64,000 bases of DNA from Paenibacillus marchantiae (GCF_028771845.1 NZ_CP118270.1:2976001-3040000); one strand, 5' to 3'; numbered from the stretch's first letter, positions 26,027 through 34,476 are shown. Notes: generated by a model not told the origin, from the sequence alone. Program-made: numbers and translations.

Positions 26027-26907
26027 CGGACACGGTTCAGCTTGAACTTGACGGCATTTCTTTTGAGTTAAAAGAACCTCATTCATTCGAGTGGATCGCG
26101 CGCCTGGGTACTGTATTCCGTGTGTTTGATCAGCAGGATTCTGGCAATTTGTCCTTTGGTATTCTGGGTCTGGACGGAAAGCGGATATTCGTGAAATATG
26201 CTGGAGCATGCACGATACATGCGAACAGTTTAAGTACACCTGCCGAAGCGATTCATTATTTGAAATCATCCGTTTCCATATACGAAGATTTGGCACATGA
26301 CACATTGATTCATTTAAAAGACCATTTTGCAACGGAACATGGCTACGTCTGTGTATTCGATTGGGTGGAAGGAGAATGTCTGCATTCCCATTGGGATTTT
26401 CCACCACCAGCCAAGTATGAGGACCCTCGTTCCCCCTATTATCGATTCAGACAGCTTCCGGTAAAGACGCGTATTCAGGCGATGAAGCAGATTTTGGATT
26501 TTCACATCGAAGTGCAACGGAGAGGGTATGTGGCTGTTGATTTTTACGATGGCAGTCTGATCTATGATTTTGACAAACAATCGATGAAAATATGTGATAT
26601 TGATTTGTATCGAAAGGGCTCTTTCACGAATACGATGGGACGGATGTGGGGATCATCCCGGTTTATGTCTCCTGAGGAATTTGAGTTGGGTGCACCAATG
26701 GATGGAGTCACGAATGTGTTCAACATGGGAGCGATGGCTTTCTCCCTGCTGGGTGGAGAGTTGGATCGTTCATATGCCAGATGGGATGCGGGAGAAGCGT
26801 TGTACCAGGTGGTTATTCGTGCGATAGACCCTGAGCGAGCGAGTCGCTATGCGTCGGTTGCTGAATTAGGTGAAGCATGGAAAAAAGCCGTGCTGCAGGA
26901 TCAATAA
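26023..26907 (+). CDS. Serine/threonine protein kinase-like protein, degenerate catalytic loop
   Basis: A 294-residue protein with a kinase-type layout: a probable ATP-binding lysine in RIFVKYAG, a hinge-like segment CVFDWVEGEC, a catalytic-loop analogue VAVDFYDGSLIYDF, and Asp-Ile-Asp (ICDIDLY) where DFG is expected, then a GSSRFMSPEEFELGAPM activation-segment end that is very kinase-like. The usual His-Arg-Asp is not present, so activity may be altered or directed at small molecules. The gene overlaps the acetyltransferase by 4 bases. Confidence 0.7.
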   Translation: MTDTVQLELDGISFELKEPHSFEWIARLGTVFRVFDQQDSGNLSFGILGLDGKRIFVKYAGACTIHANSLSTPAEAIHYLKSSVSIYEDLAHDTLIHLKDHFATEHGYVCVFDWVEGECLHSHWDFPPPAKYEDPRSPYYRFRQLPVKTRIQAMKQILDFHIEVQRRGYVAVDFYDGSLIYDFDKQSMKICDIDLYRKGSFTNTMGRMWGSSRFMSPEEFELGAPMDGVTNVFNMGAMAFSLLGGELDRSYARWDAGEALYQVVIRAIDPERASRYASVAELGEAWKKAVLQDQ

Positions 26908-26967
26908 GCGATATTGAATCCTTGTTTAGATCTTAAAATTATCTAATATATTTCTCATACGCAATTG

Positions 26968-27040
26968 TGCACATTGGATTCGTATCTGCACGGGATATAC
27001 CGTATAATGGAAATTAATGAGGGGGTATAGCCAATGTGCA
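26968..27040 (+). repeat. Perfect 10-bp inverted repeat flanking a -10 element and ribosome site
   Basis: TGCACATTGG at 26968-26977 and its exact reverse complement CCAATGTGCA at 27031-27040 bracket TATAAT (27003-27008) and GAGGGGG (27019-27025). The second arm overlaps the ATG at 27034. The first arm probably lies upstream of the transcript, so this looks like a pair of protein sites rather than an RNA hairpin. Confidence 0.5.
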
Positions 27041-27138
27041 AATATACGATATCAGGATTAATAACTGATTTTCTGAAGCAGCATGACGCTGGAATAAGAA
27101 GTGTAGGCCAACCATTATTGCGGAGGTTCATTCCGTAA
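27034..27138 (+). CDS. Small ORF, 34 residues, upstream of and coupled to an acetyltransferase gene
   Basis: The frame MCKYTISGLITDFLKQHDAG... ends Arg-Arg-Phe-Ile-Pro-stop. It has a good ribosome site (GAGGGGGT ending 8 bases before ATG 27034), its own TATAAT, and stops two bases before the ATG of the next gene, whose GGAGGT (27122-27127) lies inside it. It may be a leader peptide or a small protein. No family is recognised. Confidence 0.45.
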   Translation: MCKYTISGLITDFLKQHDAGIRSVGQPLLRRFIP

Positions 27139-27140
27139 TT

Positions 27141-27836
27141 ATGAATCCCATATTAAATCTTTCACCCATGGATATGATGAAAATTCAGGCAAATACATTG
27201 TATACGATGGACAATCAGAAGCGTCTGTTAAGTATTAACGAGCCGGATGGTGGGCAGGCTCCAGCCTTATTTATTGGAATAACTTCTGTCGGGCAATGTT
27301 CCTACTATCATGAGCAGTTGCCGTTCACTCTGATTGAGGAGCTAGGCTGTGATGCTAAGCTTCCGCTCGATATTGCGAAGCTGATTCGGAGAGTGGAGAC
27401 GTTTAAGCCAGTGAAGAGTGCATGGATGGGCCCGGCTTATACATTTCCCGAGAAGTTCGATGAATGGCATCCAAATGTTCAGCTTATAGAGAGTCATGGT
27501 GCTTTTTTGCTGGAAGAGCATTTTCCTGATTTAATAGAACAACTGCAAGAGAAAATGCCCATTGCCGCTTATGTTATGCAGAATTCGGCTGTTGCTGTAT
27601 GTTGTTCAGCCCGTGTATCCCAACAGGGTGCTGAGGCTAGTCTGTATACGGCGCCTAATTTCAGAGGACAGGGTTATGCAGCAGAAGCTGTAAAGTGCTG
27701 GAAGTATCATGTTAAAGAGAGCGGGCGCATTCCAATCTATAGTACATCATGGGATAATATAGCTTCGCAGACTGTTGCCCGGAAGTTGGGACTAATCCAG
27801 TTTGGTGTGGATTTCAGCATCACGACCTCGTCATAA
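27141..27836 (+). CDS. GNAT-like N-acetyltransferase with extended N-terminal domain
   Basis: A 231-residue protein. The C-terminal third holds the GNAT core: ASLYTAPNFRGQGYAAEAV with the acetyl-CoA loop RGQGYA, then IPIYSTSWDNIASQTVARKLGL. The N-terminal 130 residues (MNPILNLSPMDMMKIQANTL onwards) form a separate domain I do not recognise. GGAGGT sits 13 bases before ATG 27141, inside the preceding small ORF, so coupling is likely. Confidence 0.72.
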   Translation: MNPILNLSPMDMMKIQANTLYTMDNQKRLLSINEPDGGQAPALFIGITSVGQCSYYHEQLPFTLIEELGCDAKLPLDIAKLIRRVETFKPVKSAWMGPAYTFPEKFDEWHPNVQLIESHGAFLLEEHFPDLIEQLQEKMPIAAYVMQNSAVAVCCSARVSQQGAEASLYTAPNFRGQGYAAEAVKCWKYHVKESGRIPIYSTSWDNIASQTVARKLGLIQFGVDFSITTSS

Positions 27837-27951
27837 AAGATGCAATCATTTGTGTTAAATGAAGGGTATCAATCCGCTGGGTTGAAACTCTGGATCAAAA
27901 GTTGTTGTTGCAGCAATGATTAGGAATTTTGTACAAAAGAACCTGCAATAA

Positions 27952-28059
27952 GTCATTGTAGCGCATATCCGTATCTATCGGGATGAGTATAATTATGATC
28001 ATAGCTTTGTCGAGTTTATTGAGAGTGCCGTTCATAAGTTTGAGCAGGGACAGGAGTGA
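27952..28059 (+). pseudogene. Possible gene remnant: open C-terminal tail with no start codon
   Basis: A frame of 35 sense codons with natural composition (HIRIYRDEYNYDHSFVEF, then IESAVHKFEQGQE) ends at TGA 28057-28059, just before the lipoprotein ATG. It follows a TAA in the same frame at 27949-27951 and has no ATG, GTG or TTG near its beginning. It looks like the end of a decayed gene, but chance cannot be excluded. Confidence 0.25.
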
Positions 28060-28063
28060 TTCC

Positions 28064-28450
28064 ATGATTCGCAAACGTATTGCAAGCGGCACGGTGATGC
28101 TGTGTGCAGCATGGATGTTGGTAGCATGCTCGAATCAGGTGGAAAGTCATGACGTGAGCTGGAAAATTGATAGCAATCTTCAGCAAATCGTGAACGAACC
28201 TGAGATTCTGACCAGCAGTAATCCAGGTGATTATATTGCTGCTAATACAGAGGCGTATGCTCAGATTCTGGATACGGGTGAAGAGGGACTGAACGTCCTG
28301 ATTCAGCAGCTGGAGTCCAGTTCGAATGATGGCCTTAAGGAATGGCTTATGGCTCAGGCTAGTACTGAACTGCTCGGAGAGCGTAACCCCGTGGAACGCT
28401 GGCAAAGTGGCAAAGACTGGCTCAGACAGTATAAAATGAAGTTAGAATAA
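28064..28450 (+). CDS. Small predicted lipoprotein of unknown function
   Basis: A 128-residue protein with a lipoprotein signal: basic start MIRKR, hydrophobic core, and lipobox Leu-Val-Ala-Cys with the acylated Cys at residue 22. The mature part is acidic and helical (EEGLNVLIQQLESSSNDG, then LKEWLMAQASTELLG), with no recognised domain. CAGGAGTGA precedes ATG 28064; the longer frame from 27983 has no ribosome site and would hide the lipobox. Confidence 0.72.
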   Translation: MIRKRIASGTVMLCAAWMLVACSNQVESHDVSWKIDSNLQQIVNEPEILTSSNPGDYIAANTEAYAQILDTGEEGLNVLIQQLESSSNDGLKEWLMAQASTELLGERNPVERWQSGKDWLRQYKMKLE

Positions 28451-28485
28451 TGGCTCTTCATTAGTGCATGACTTACAGCGAAGGT

Positions 28486-28640
28486 AGTGGAGGGAACGGA
28501 ATCGATTCTGAAGAAGCGGTAGCGTTCGCCTTTGTCTCCAAATTTGGACATTTATAAAATATTTCAAGAAAATTTGGAGACAACAGCGATCGAAAGAACG
28601 ATCCGTAACCGAAACGATCACCGCAGGTCGTCAAACGTTA
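28486..28640. repeat. Intergenic inverted-repeat element with a 14-bp perfect stem
   Basis: TTGTCTCCAAATTT (28532-28545) pairs exactly with AAATTTGGAGACAA (28570-28583) around an AT-rich loop. Conserved-looking flanks carry GGAACGGAATCGATTC before it and GCGATCGAAAGAACGATCCG after it, with partial self-complementarity (AGCG/CGCT-type and CGATC/GATCG pairs). The element is noncoding on both strands and followed by no T-run. It looks like a dispersed repeat, or an RNA element, rather than a terminator. Confidence 0.5.
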
Positions 28641-28700
28641 ACGTCTGTGATGATCCGGAATAACATAACTCACCTCCCAGTCATCATGAGCAGGAATGAG

Positions 28701-28715
28701 AGGTTCCAGGAACCT
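28701..28715. promoter_or_regulatory. 15-bp palindrome upstream of murI
   Basis: AGGTTCC-A-GGAACCT is a perfect 7-bp palindrome with a one-base centre, 29 bases before the racemase start and 16 bases before its ribosome site. It could be an operator for a dimeric regulator. No known consensus is matched. Confidence 0.3.
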
Positions 28716-28743
28716 GAAAGAATACGTTATAGAGGTGAAACCC

Positions 28744-29520
28744 TTGAAGAAGAAAATTGCATTTTTTGACTCGGGAATCGGTGGTTTAACCGTCTTGCAT
28801 AAAGCTTTGCATCAATTCCCTGAAGAAGCGTTTCTGTATTATGCCGATACATTGCATGTTCCTTATGGGACCAAGTCCGCCGATGAGGTTAGAGGACATA
28901 TCTTCAATTGTGTGGAGGCTATTGTTCAGGAAAATGTGCAAGCGATTGTGATTGCCTGCAATACAGCGACCAGTCTGACCGTGAAGGATTTACGTGCCAA
29001 GTATGATATCCCCGTTATCGGGATGGAGCCTGCTGTGAAACCAGCTGTGGAAATGAATCGAAGAAGCGGCAAAAGAGTGCTTGTATTTGCTACAGCCCTG
29101 ACTTTGAGTCAAACGAAATATCATGAATTGGTATCCCGTGTGGATGATCACCACAGTGTCGATTCCATTCCATTACCTGAACTTGTGGAGTGGTGTGAGC
29201 AGTTGGACTTTGATCCACAGAAGATTGCGGCGTATTTCCGCCTTAAACTGGCTGATCTTGATCTGAACTTATACGGTACAGTTGTGCTTGGCTGCACGCA
29301 TTACCCGTTTTACACATCGATTCTTCGTACGGTTCTACCAGATCATATTCAGATTATTGATGGCAGTACGGGAACAGTTAACCGCTTGAAGCAGCTTCTT
29401 GGGTTGGCAGATCAAAAGGGTGTGTGGACAGAGGAAAAGGTTACTTTTCTTAGTTCATCTGGCCGTTCGGAAGACCGGGAGAACATGCGAATTGCACTCA
29501 AATATCTGGAGAAGCATTGA
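28744..29520 (+). CDS. murI: Glutamate racemase
   Basis: A 258-residue cofactor-independent racemase making D-glutamate for peptidoglycan. Signature segments: FFDSGIGGLTVL with the conserved Asp/Ser, YADTLHVPYGTKS, the first catalytic Cys in IACNTATS and the second in LGCTHYPF. The start is TTG 28744, five bases after AGAGGTGA (28731-28738); the frame extends to ATG 28696, but that adds residues not typical of the family and lacks a ribosome site. Monocistronic or paired with the phosphatase gene 32 bases downstream. Confidence 0.93.
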   Translation: MKKKIAFFDSGIGGLTVLHKALHQFPEEAFLYYADTLHVPYGTKSADEVRGHIFNCVEAIVQENVQAIVIACNTATSLTVKDLRAKYDIPVIGMEPAVKPAVEMNRRSGKRVLVFATALTLSQTKYHELVSRVDDHHSVDSIPLPELVEWCEQLDFDPQKIAAYFRLKLADLDLNLYGTVVLGCTHYPFYTSILRTVLPDHIQIIDGSTGTVNRLKQLLGLADQKGVWTEEKVTFLSSSGRSEDRENMRIALKYLEKH

Positions 29521-29552
29521 ATGTAATTTGAATCAACAGGAGTTGAAGGGCG

Positions 29553-30104
29553 ATGCAGTCTATTTATCTCATTCGTCATGCCAAAGCTACAGGGCAAGAA
29601 CTGGATGCCGAGCTTACGGATGAAGGACTTCGTCAGGCAGAAGAACTTGCTGAGATGTTGGCGGAGCACCCAATCCAATACATTGTGTCGAGTCCGTGGA
29701 AAAGAGCACTTCAAACCGCTGCCCCACTGGGCAAAACCGTCCTGCAACATATACATACGGATGAACGTCTTCAAGAAAGGGTGCTTAGTACCCTTCATCT
29801 GGATAACTGGATGGATGTGCTTGAACGTACATACACGGACGAAGACTGGACGGAAGAAGGTGGTGAATCTTCTCGTTTCGCGACAGCCAGGGGCCTTGAG
29901 GTGCTGGACGAGCTGTGGAGCCGGCCTGAGCATAGCGGGGCTGTGATTACACACGGTAATCTGTTATCTCTGCTCATTCGCAGCCATGATGAATCCTTTG
30001 GATTCGAGGAGTGGAAAAATCTATCTAATCCTGATGTATATGTCCTGGAAAAACAGCAGGGAGATAAAGTCACACACAGCATTCGCCGTATATGGCGAAG
30101 TTAA
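29553..30104 (+). CDS. Histidine phosphatase (phosphoglycerate mutase-like)
   Basis: A 183-residue member of the histidine phosphatase superfamily. The phospho-acceptor motif is Leu-Ile-Arg-His-Ala at residues 6-10. SSPWKRALQTA, ERLQERVLST and the second His in AVITHGNLLS complete the catalytic pocket. GGAG precedes ATG 29553. It resembles small bacterial phosphatases such as PhoE/YhfR; the substrate is unknown. Confidence 0.87.
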   Translation: MQSIYLIRHAKATGQELDAELTDEGLRQAEELAEMLAEHPIQYIVSSPWKRALQTAAPLGKTVLQHIHTDERLQERVLSTLHLDNWMDVLERTYTDEDWTEEGGESSRFATARGLEVLDELWSRPEHSGAVITHGNLLSLLIRSHDESFGFEEWKNLSNPDVYVLEKQQGDKVTHSIRRIWRS

Positions 30105-30110
30105 ACATAA

Positions 30111-30155
30111 AGAGAGTGCTCCAGCGATTTTTTGAGATCGGCTAGAACACTCTTT
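30111..30155. terminator. Terminator hairpin between convergent genes
   Basis: AGAGAGTGCTCCAGCGAT pairs imperfectly with ATCGGCTAGAACACTCTTTT around a T-rich loop. It follows the phosphatase gene by a few bases and faces the convergent DUF423 gene, so it may act in both directions. Confidence 0.7.
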
Positions 30156-30174
30156 TCAGTTTACGATGTTGGTT

Positions 30175-30537
30175 TTACAAAGCGGCGACTAATAACATTA
30201 CCCAACCGACCAAAAATGCTACTCCGCCAAGGGGTGTGATCGCCCCCAGTTTTCGAACGCCAGTTACGCTTAGGACATACAGACTGCCCGAGAACAAGAG
30301 GATGCCGGCGAATAGCAGCCATCCAGCCAGCAACACAAGAGAAGGCTGCTCCAGTCGATCAGCGAACAGTCCGAGAAGGATGATTCCGAGTCCGTGAACA
30401 AGGTGATACTGAACGCCAGTCTCGTATATTTTGATCATGTCAGCAGACAATCTGCGTTTGAGCGCATGTGCACCGAATGCTCCAAGGGCAACAGCAAGAA
30501 ACATCATGATACTTCCAAGTACAATCAAGGTCTGCAT
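30175..30537 (-). CDS. DUF423 family membrane protein (YwdK-like)
   Basis: A 120-residue protein with four transmembrane helices. It begins with a glycine-rich first helix (FLAVALGAFGAHALKRRLS), followed by YETGVQYHLVHGLGIILLGL and the C-terminal GAITPLGGVAFLVGWVMLL block, all diagnostic of DUF423/YwdK. AAAGGAG precedes the ATG. Function not established for the family. Confidence 0.88.
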   Translation of the reverse strand: MQTLIVLGSIMMFLAVALGAFGAHALKRRLSADMIKIYETGVQYHLVHGLGIILLGLFADRLEQPSLVLLAGWLLFAGILLFSGSLYVLSVTGVRKLGAITPLGGVAFLVGWVMLLVAAL

Positions 30538-30595
30538 GTAGTCTTGTCTCCTTTTTAATGAGTATTAAGCAGAATGTTTCTGCTCATTATGATGC

Positions 30596-31525
30596 TTACA
30601 GCTTACGCAATTGGATGCGCTGAATCGAATGGTCCGCTTCCTTTTTCAGAATCAGTCTGGCTCGTCCTTTGGTTGGCAGGATGTTTTCGTGCAGATTTTT
30701 GGCATTGATATCTTTCCAGATCTGACTTGCCGTAAGAACAGCCTCATCTTCTTCCAGATTGGCAAAACGGCTGTGGAAGAAGGAATTCTCATTCTGAAAA
30801 GCTGTATTGCGTAGCAGCTTGAAACGCTCAATGTACCAGTGGCGGATATGCTCCTCTTCTGCATCGATATAGATGGAGAAGTCAAAAAAATCACTGACCA
30901 ACAGTGGGGTTTCCTTTTTGACCTGGAGCACGTTAATTCCTTCAATAATGAGGATATCCGGCTGACATATGGCATTCTCTTCACCTGCAATGACGTCGTA
31001 GGCAAGATGGGAGTATACGGGAGCCATCACTTCGGGTTTGCCCGATTTGACATCACCCATGAACTGAATCAGTGACTTGATATCATAACTTTCCGGGAAT
31101 CCCTTTCGGTTCATGATGCCTTTTTCTTGCAACACGGCATTGGGATACAGGAAACCATCCGTAGTGACCAGATCCACCTTTGGATTTCCTTTGCCTCTGG
31201 CCAGCATAGCCTGAAGCAGGCGGGCAGTTGTACTTTTGCCCACGGCAACACTGCCCCCAATACCGATAATGTAGGGAGCGTGATGTGCTTCTTTTTTTAA
31301 AAAAGATGCCGTTAAGCGATTCAGCTCTCGTGAAGCTCCTGCATATAAGTCAATAAAGTGGGTAAGAGGTAGATAAATATCCTCAACTTCTTGAATGGAT
31401 ACCTCTTCATTTAATCCCTTTAGCTGTTCCAATTCCGCTGTCGTTAGTGGAAGAGTGGTCTGATATTTCTTCAAGTCAGCCCATTCCTTGCGGTTAAACT
31501 CGGTGTAAGGAGAGTATAAATTCAT
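30596..31525 (-). CDS. coaA: Pantothenate kinase, type I
   Basis: A 309-residue P-loop kinase phosphorylating pantothenate in the first step of CoA synthesis. The Walker A motif is [17 protein letters not shown] near residue 95. [31 protein letters not shown] and [19 protein letters not shown] match bacterial CoaA. The frame extends upstream to 31564, but [10 protein letters not shown] at 31525 is the conserved family start. A weak GCGGGA precedes it. This type is feedback-inhibited by CoA in other bacteria. Confidence 0.93.
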   Translation of the reverse strand: MNLYSPYTEFNRKEWADLKKYQTTLPLTTAELEQLKGLNEEVSIQEVEDIYLPLTHFIDLYAGASRELNRLTASFLKKEAHHAPYIIGIGGSVAVGKSTTARLLQAMLARGKGNPKVDLVTTDGFLYPNAVLQEKGIMNRKGFPESYDIKSLIQFMGDVKSGKPEVMAPVYSHLAYDVIAGEENAICQPDILIIEGINVLQVKKETPLLVSDFFDFSIYIDAEEEHIRHWYIERFKLLRNTAFQNENSFFHSRFANLEEDEAVLTASQIWKDINAKNLHENILPTKGRARLILKKEADHSIQRIQLRKL

Positions 31526-31718
31526 GAGATCCCGCTTTCTGTATGTAATGTTATGTTGGCACAATCATTAGTGTACCAAATTTCAGGGAACTGACAACAC
31601 CTTTACATTGATGGTCCCTTAGTATATTCCCTGAAAGTTGAATGAAAAGCAACTTATAGGAAATTGTAAACCAAATTATGTTAAAGTCAACGTATACCAT
31701 GCGGGAGGGTGACAGCAA

Positions 31719-32504
31719 ATGATCGTATATGAGAGAGAGCATGATTTTGTTTTGACCGCACAGCATGAGCATGGATTAGTAGCCGGAGAAATGGCTTCCC
31801 ATTGGAAAACGGAATTATTAACTGATGAAGCGCATCGAGAAGATCTGATTTTTGCCGCAAAAGAGCATGATCGGGGATGGATTGAACTGGATTCTGCTCC
31901 ATTCTGGAATGATTATAGTCAGATACCGTATTCGTTTCGTGATTTTCCGCTACGTCCACGATTTGTATTTTACCGTAAAGGTATTGAAGAGGTTCGGGAG
32001 AAAAACCTGTACGCCGGGTTGTTGTGCAGCATGATGTATACAGATTTGTTTCAAAAAAACCTGGGTGCTAACGCCAATGATGATGAAGATATCAGGGAGT
32101 ATCTAAACGATGAACGGGAGCATCAGTTACGTTGGGAACAGCAGCTTGGTGCTGGTGAAGCGTTGAAGCTTAGGCTGAAACATGATTTAGAAATTATGCT
32201 ATTTTGTGATCAGCTCAGCCTTTTTCTCTGTATGGAGGAACCCGGAACACCTGCTGCACGTTATGATTTTTTCGCTGATGGACTGGGCTCTACCTTCGAT
32301 GCCTGTTCAAGGCAGCCCATTCAGGCCGAGTGGCTTTCCAATGAGAAAGTCGGATTGTCTTTTGTGCCGTTTGATGAGGACTTTACAGTCGTTATGCCTT
32401 ACAAATCGGTACCGAAAGCAAGTATCCGCAAATTTGGTCTGCTGCAGGCTTATCGCCGTGCCGAGTGGAAAGAGCGCCGGGTGTTAATTACAGGCATGAG
32501 CTGA
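31719..32504 (+). CDS. DUF3891 family protein
   Basis: A 261-residue soluble protein with conserved histidines near the start (TAQHEHGLVAGEMASHW, FAAKEHDRGWIELD) and the block FRDFPLRPRFVFYRKGIEEV, as in the Firmicute DUF3891 family. The His/Asp pattern is reminiscent of metal-dependent HD-type hydrolases, but this is only suggestive. GGGAGGGTGA gives a strong start at ATG 31719. Confidence 0.8.
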   Translation: MIVYEREHDFVLTAQHEHGLVAGEMASHWKTELLTDEAHREDLIFAAKEHDRGWIELDSAPFWNDYSQIPYSFRDFPLRPRFVFYRKGIEEVREKNLYAGLLCSMMYTDLFQKNLGANANDDEDIREYLNDEREHQLRWEQQLGAGEALKLRLKHDLEIMLFCDQLSLFLCMEEPGTPAARYDFFADGLGSTFDACSRQPIQAEWLSNEKVGLSFVPFDEDFTVVMPYKSVPKASIRKFGLLQAYRRAEWKERRVLITGMS

Positions 32505-32653
32505 GTATCGCCTATTCGATATTCGGTTCAAAAACGAAACATTGCATACATCATAAAGAGGCGGGCCTCCGAAATTTCCGGTGTCCGTCTTTCGTATGCG
32601 TTTATATCGAAATTGAATTTGCAGATAATCAGGAAAGTGAAGAGGGATCCTGA

Positions 32654-32779
32654 ATAGAGATTGAAGCAGGAGAATCTATCTATGTACCAGAAGTGTTAGA
32701 GTACAACGAAGTATATAAGCTTAATTCTATGTATGAATTGCAAGGGATTAGGTTTTGTATAAGGCAACTGGGAGGATAA
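32654..32779 (+). pseudogene. Possible gene remnant before the NUDIX gene
   Basis: After an in-frame TGA (32651-32653), 41 codons read like a natural protein (IEIEAGESIYVPEVLEYNEV, then YKLNSMYELQGIRFCIRQL) and stop at TAA 32777-32779, directly before the NUDIX ATG. The preceding stretch in the same frame also looks protein-like (YIEIEFADNQESEEGS). No start codon with a ribosome site is visible. It may be the decayed end of a gene. Confidence 0.25.
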
Positions 32780-32781
32780 AC

Positions 32782-33276
32782 ATGGACACTAGAACTGAGA
32801 TTTTAACGATGTGTATGGTATGGGACAAACGGAATGATCAGGTGCTATTAATGAATCGTCCGAACCAAAAAGGATTTCCGGGATACATTGCTCCTGGAGG
32901 GAAAGTTGATTTTCCAGAAAGTATTGTGGATGGTGCCGTGCGAGAAGTTAAAGAGGAAACAGGACTTATTGTGAAAGAGATTACATACAAAGGTCTTGAT
33001 GAATTTTGTGATCCGGAGCAAGGATTGCGTTATATGGTCTTCAACTACGTGGCTACTTCTTATGAGGGAGAGCTATTGAACGAGCCGCCGGAAGGCGAAC
33101 TGTTGTGGGTGTCTCTAGGACAGGCGCTTGAGCTGCCCATGCAGGATTGGTTTGCAGAACGTTTCCCGCGATTTTTTCAAGCAGGTACGTTTGAGCGGAG
33201 TGTGATCTGGGAGAAATCAACCGGACGTACACTGAAAGAGACGTTTATGGTGTATAGTGATTCGGTTCTTGAATAG
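32782..33276 (+). CDS. NUDIX hydrolase, MutT/8-oxo-dGTP diphosphatase-like
   Basis: A 164-residue pyrophosphohydrolase. The NUDIX box is readable as GGKVDFPESIVDGAVREVKE followed by ETGL, with all catalytic glutamates. PNQKGFPGYIAPGG and the tail FERSVIWEKSTGRTLKETF match MutT-like 8-oxo-dGTP diphosphatases of Firmicutes. GGGAGGA precedes ATG 32782 by five bases; the frame from 32755 lacks a ribosome site. Confidence 0.88.
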   Translation: MDTRTEILTMCMVWDKRNDQVLLMNRPNQKGFPGYIAPGGKVDFPESIVDGAVREVKEETGLIVKEITYKGLDEFCDPEQGLRYMVFNYVATSYEGELLNEPPEGELLWVSLGQALELPMQDWFAERFPRFFQAGTFERSVIWEKSTGRTLKETFMVYSDSVLE

Positions 33277-33320
33277 AGTGAAGTTAAATAATTCAAAACG
33301 CTCAGGAGGAGGAAGCATTT

Positions 33321-33689
33321 ATGGGATACCAGCATGCACTGGAAGGATACATTGCAGCAACCAATACACATGAGTTTGATGAGGTAAGCAAATGGTTATC
33401 ACCGGCTGCCGTATATTGGTTTACGGGAACGTCTTGTACTACCCTTAACGAAATTCGGGCTTATTTTGAAAACGCTTGGGAGACAGTCAAGGATGAGGTA
33501 TATCGTGCAGAAGATGTCACGTGGATTACGACTGGGCAAGAACAGGCGGTCTGTATTTATACGTATCACTGGAAAGGAATGTATCAAGGGGAGCCGGCTG
33601 CTGGAAAAGGTCGGGCTACCAATGTTTTTGTTGCAGGCATCAACGGAGAATGGAAATTAATCCACGAACATTTAAGTACGGGTGTATAA
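33321..33689 (+). CDS. NTF2-like (SnoaL/DUF4440-type) protein
   Basis: A 122-residue cone-fold protein. It shows the family pattern of an N-terminal helix (HALEGYIAATNTHEFDEVSK), a WITTGQEQAVCIYTYHW strand pair and a C-terminal RATNVFVAGINGEWKLIHEH with the usual WKLIHEH ending. GGAGGAGG precedes ATG 33321. Such proteins bind or turn over small ligands; no ligand can be named. Confidence 0.8.
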   Translation: MGYQHALEGYIAATNTHEFDEVSKWLSPAAVYWFTGTSCTTLNEIRAYFENAWETVKDEVYRAEDVTWITTGQEQAVCIYTYHWKGMYQGEPAAGKGRATNVFVAGINGEWKLIHEHLSTGV

Positions 33690-33854
33690 CGTGAGGAATA
33701 GAACGTTGTTGTTATAACAGTCTACATGAATAAAGCTAATAATTAAGGCTTCTATTTGAAGCATGTCTCTTATTTTATCGCCAATTCTATATATTTATAT
33801 CCAGATATTATGATATAATGAAGTTTACTTTTTAAAAGGAGAGGACTTGCTATT

Positions 33855-34277
33855 ATGGATATTACATTTCGTGAATCGCTGGAGGGAATAGGAATCGCCC
33901 AACTTAGCGGGGCTTTTTTCGAAGGTTGGCCAAACCCTCCATCTACGCCTACATTTCTGAAGTTGCTGGAACAATCCTATGCTGTCGAACTGGCTATTGA
34001 TGAAGAAACCGGAAATGTGGTGGGCTTTATTCAAGCGATTTCAGATGGAGTTCTTAGCGCATATATTCCCTTACTGGAAGTGCTTCCGGAGTATCAGGGT
34101 AAAGGGATCGGAACAGATCTCATCAAGCGTATGTTTAATCGTCTAGGTGATCTCTATATGATTGATCTTCTGTGCGATAACGAACTCCAGGAGTTCTATG
34201 AGAAACAGGGCATGCAAAAAACATCTGGCATGGTGATTCGTCATTATCAAAATCAGGCTGGAGCGGTAAATAGCTAA
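33855..34277 (+). CDS. GNAT-family N-acetyltransferase
   Basis: A 140-residue acetyltransferase with motif A IPLLEVLPEYQGKGIGTDLI (loop QGKGIG) and a motif B segment LLCDNELQEFYEKQGM. It has its own TATAAT at 33814-33819 and the ribosome site AAAGGAGAGG. Substrate unknown. Confidence 0.87.
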   Translation: MDITFRESLEGIGIAQLSGAFFEGWPNPPSTPTFLKLLEQSYAVELAIDEETGNVVGFIQAISDGVLSAYIPLLEVLPEYQGKGIGTDLIKRMFNRLGDLYMIDLLCDNELQEFYEKQGMQKTSGMVIRHYQNQAGAVNS

Positions 34278-34476
34278 TAGATTTGGTGAACTAGATGGTT
34301 GAAATAAAGTATAAAAATCGTTCCGGAGTAACCCGAAGTTATAAAAAGAGAAAAATATGAATTCAGACTAAAACATTTATATACGGAAGGTTGTTATATA
34401 TTTGGTGACTAGCCATACATAGGCTTCTGCAAACGGGACGTAAATGAATATGTACGAGGAAAAGGTGGAGATTGGT

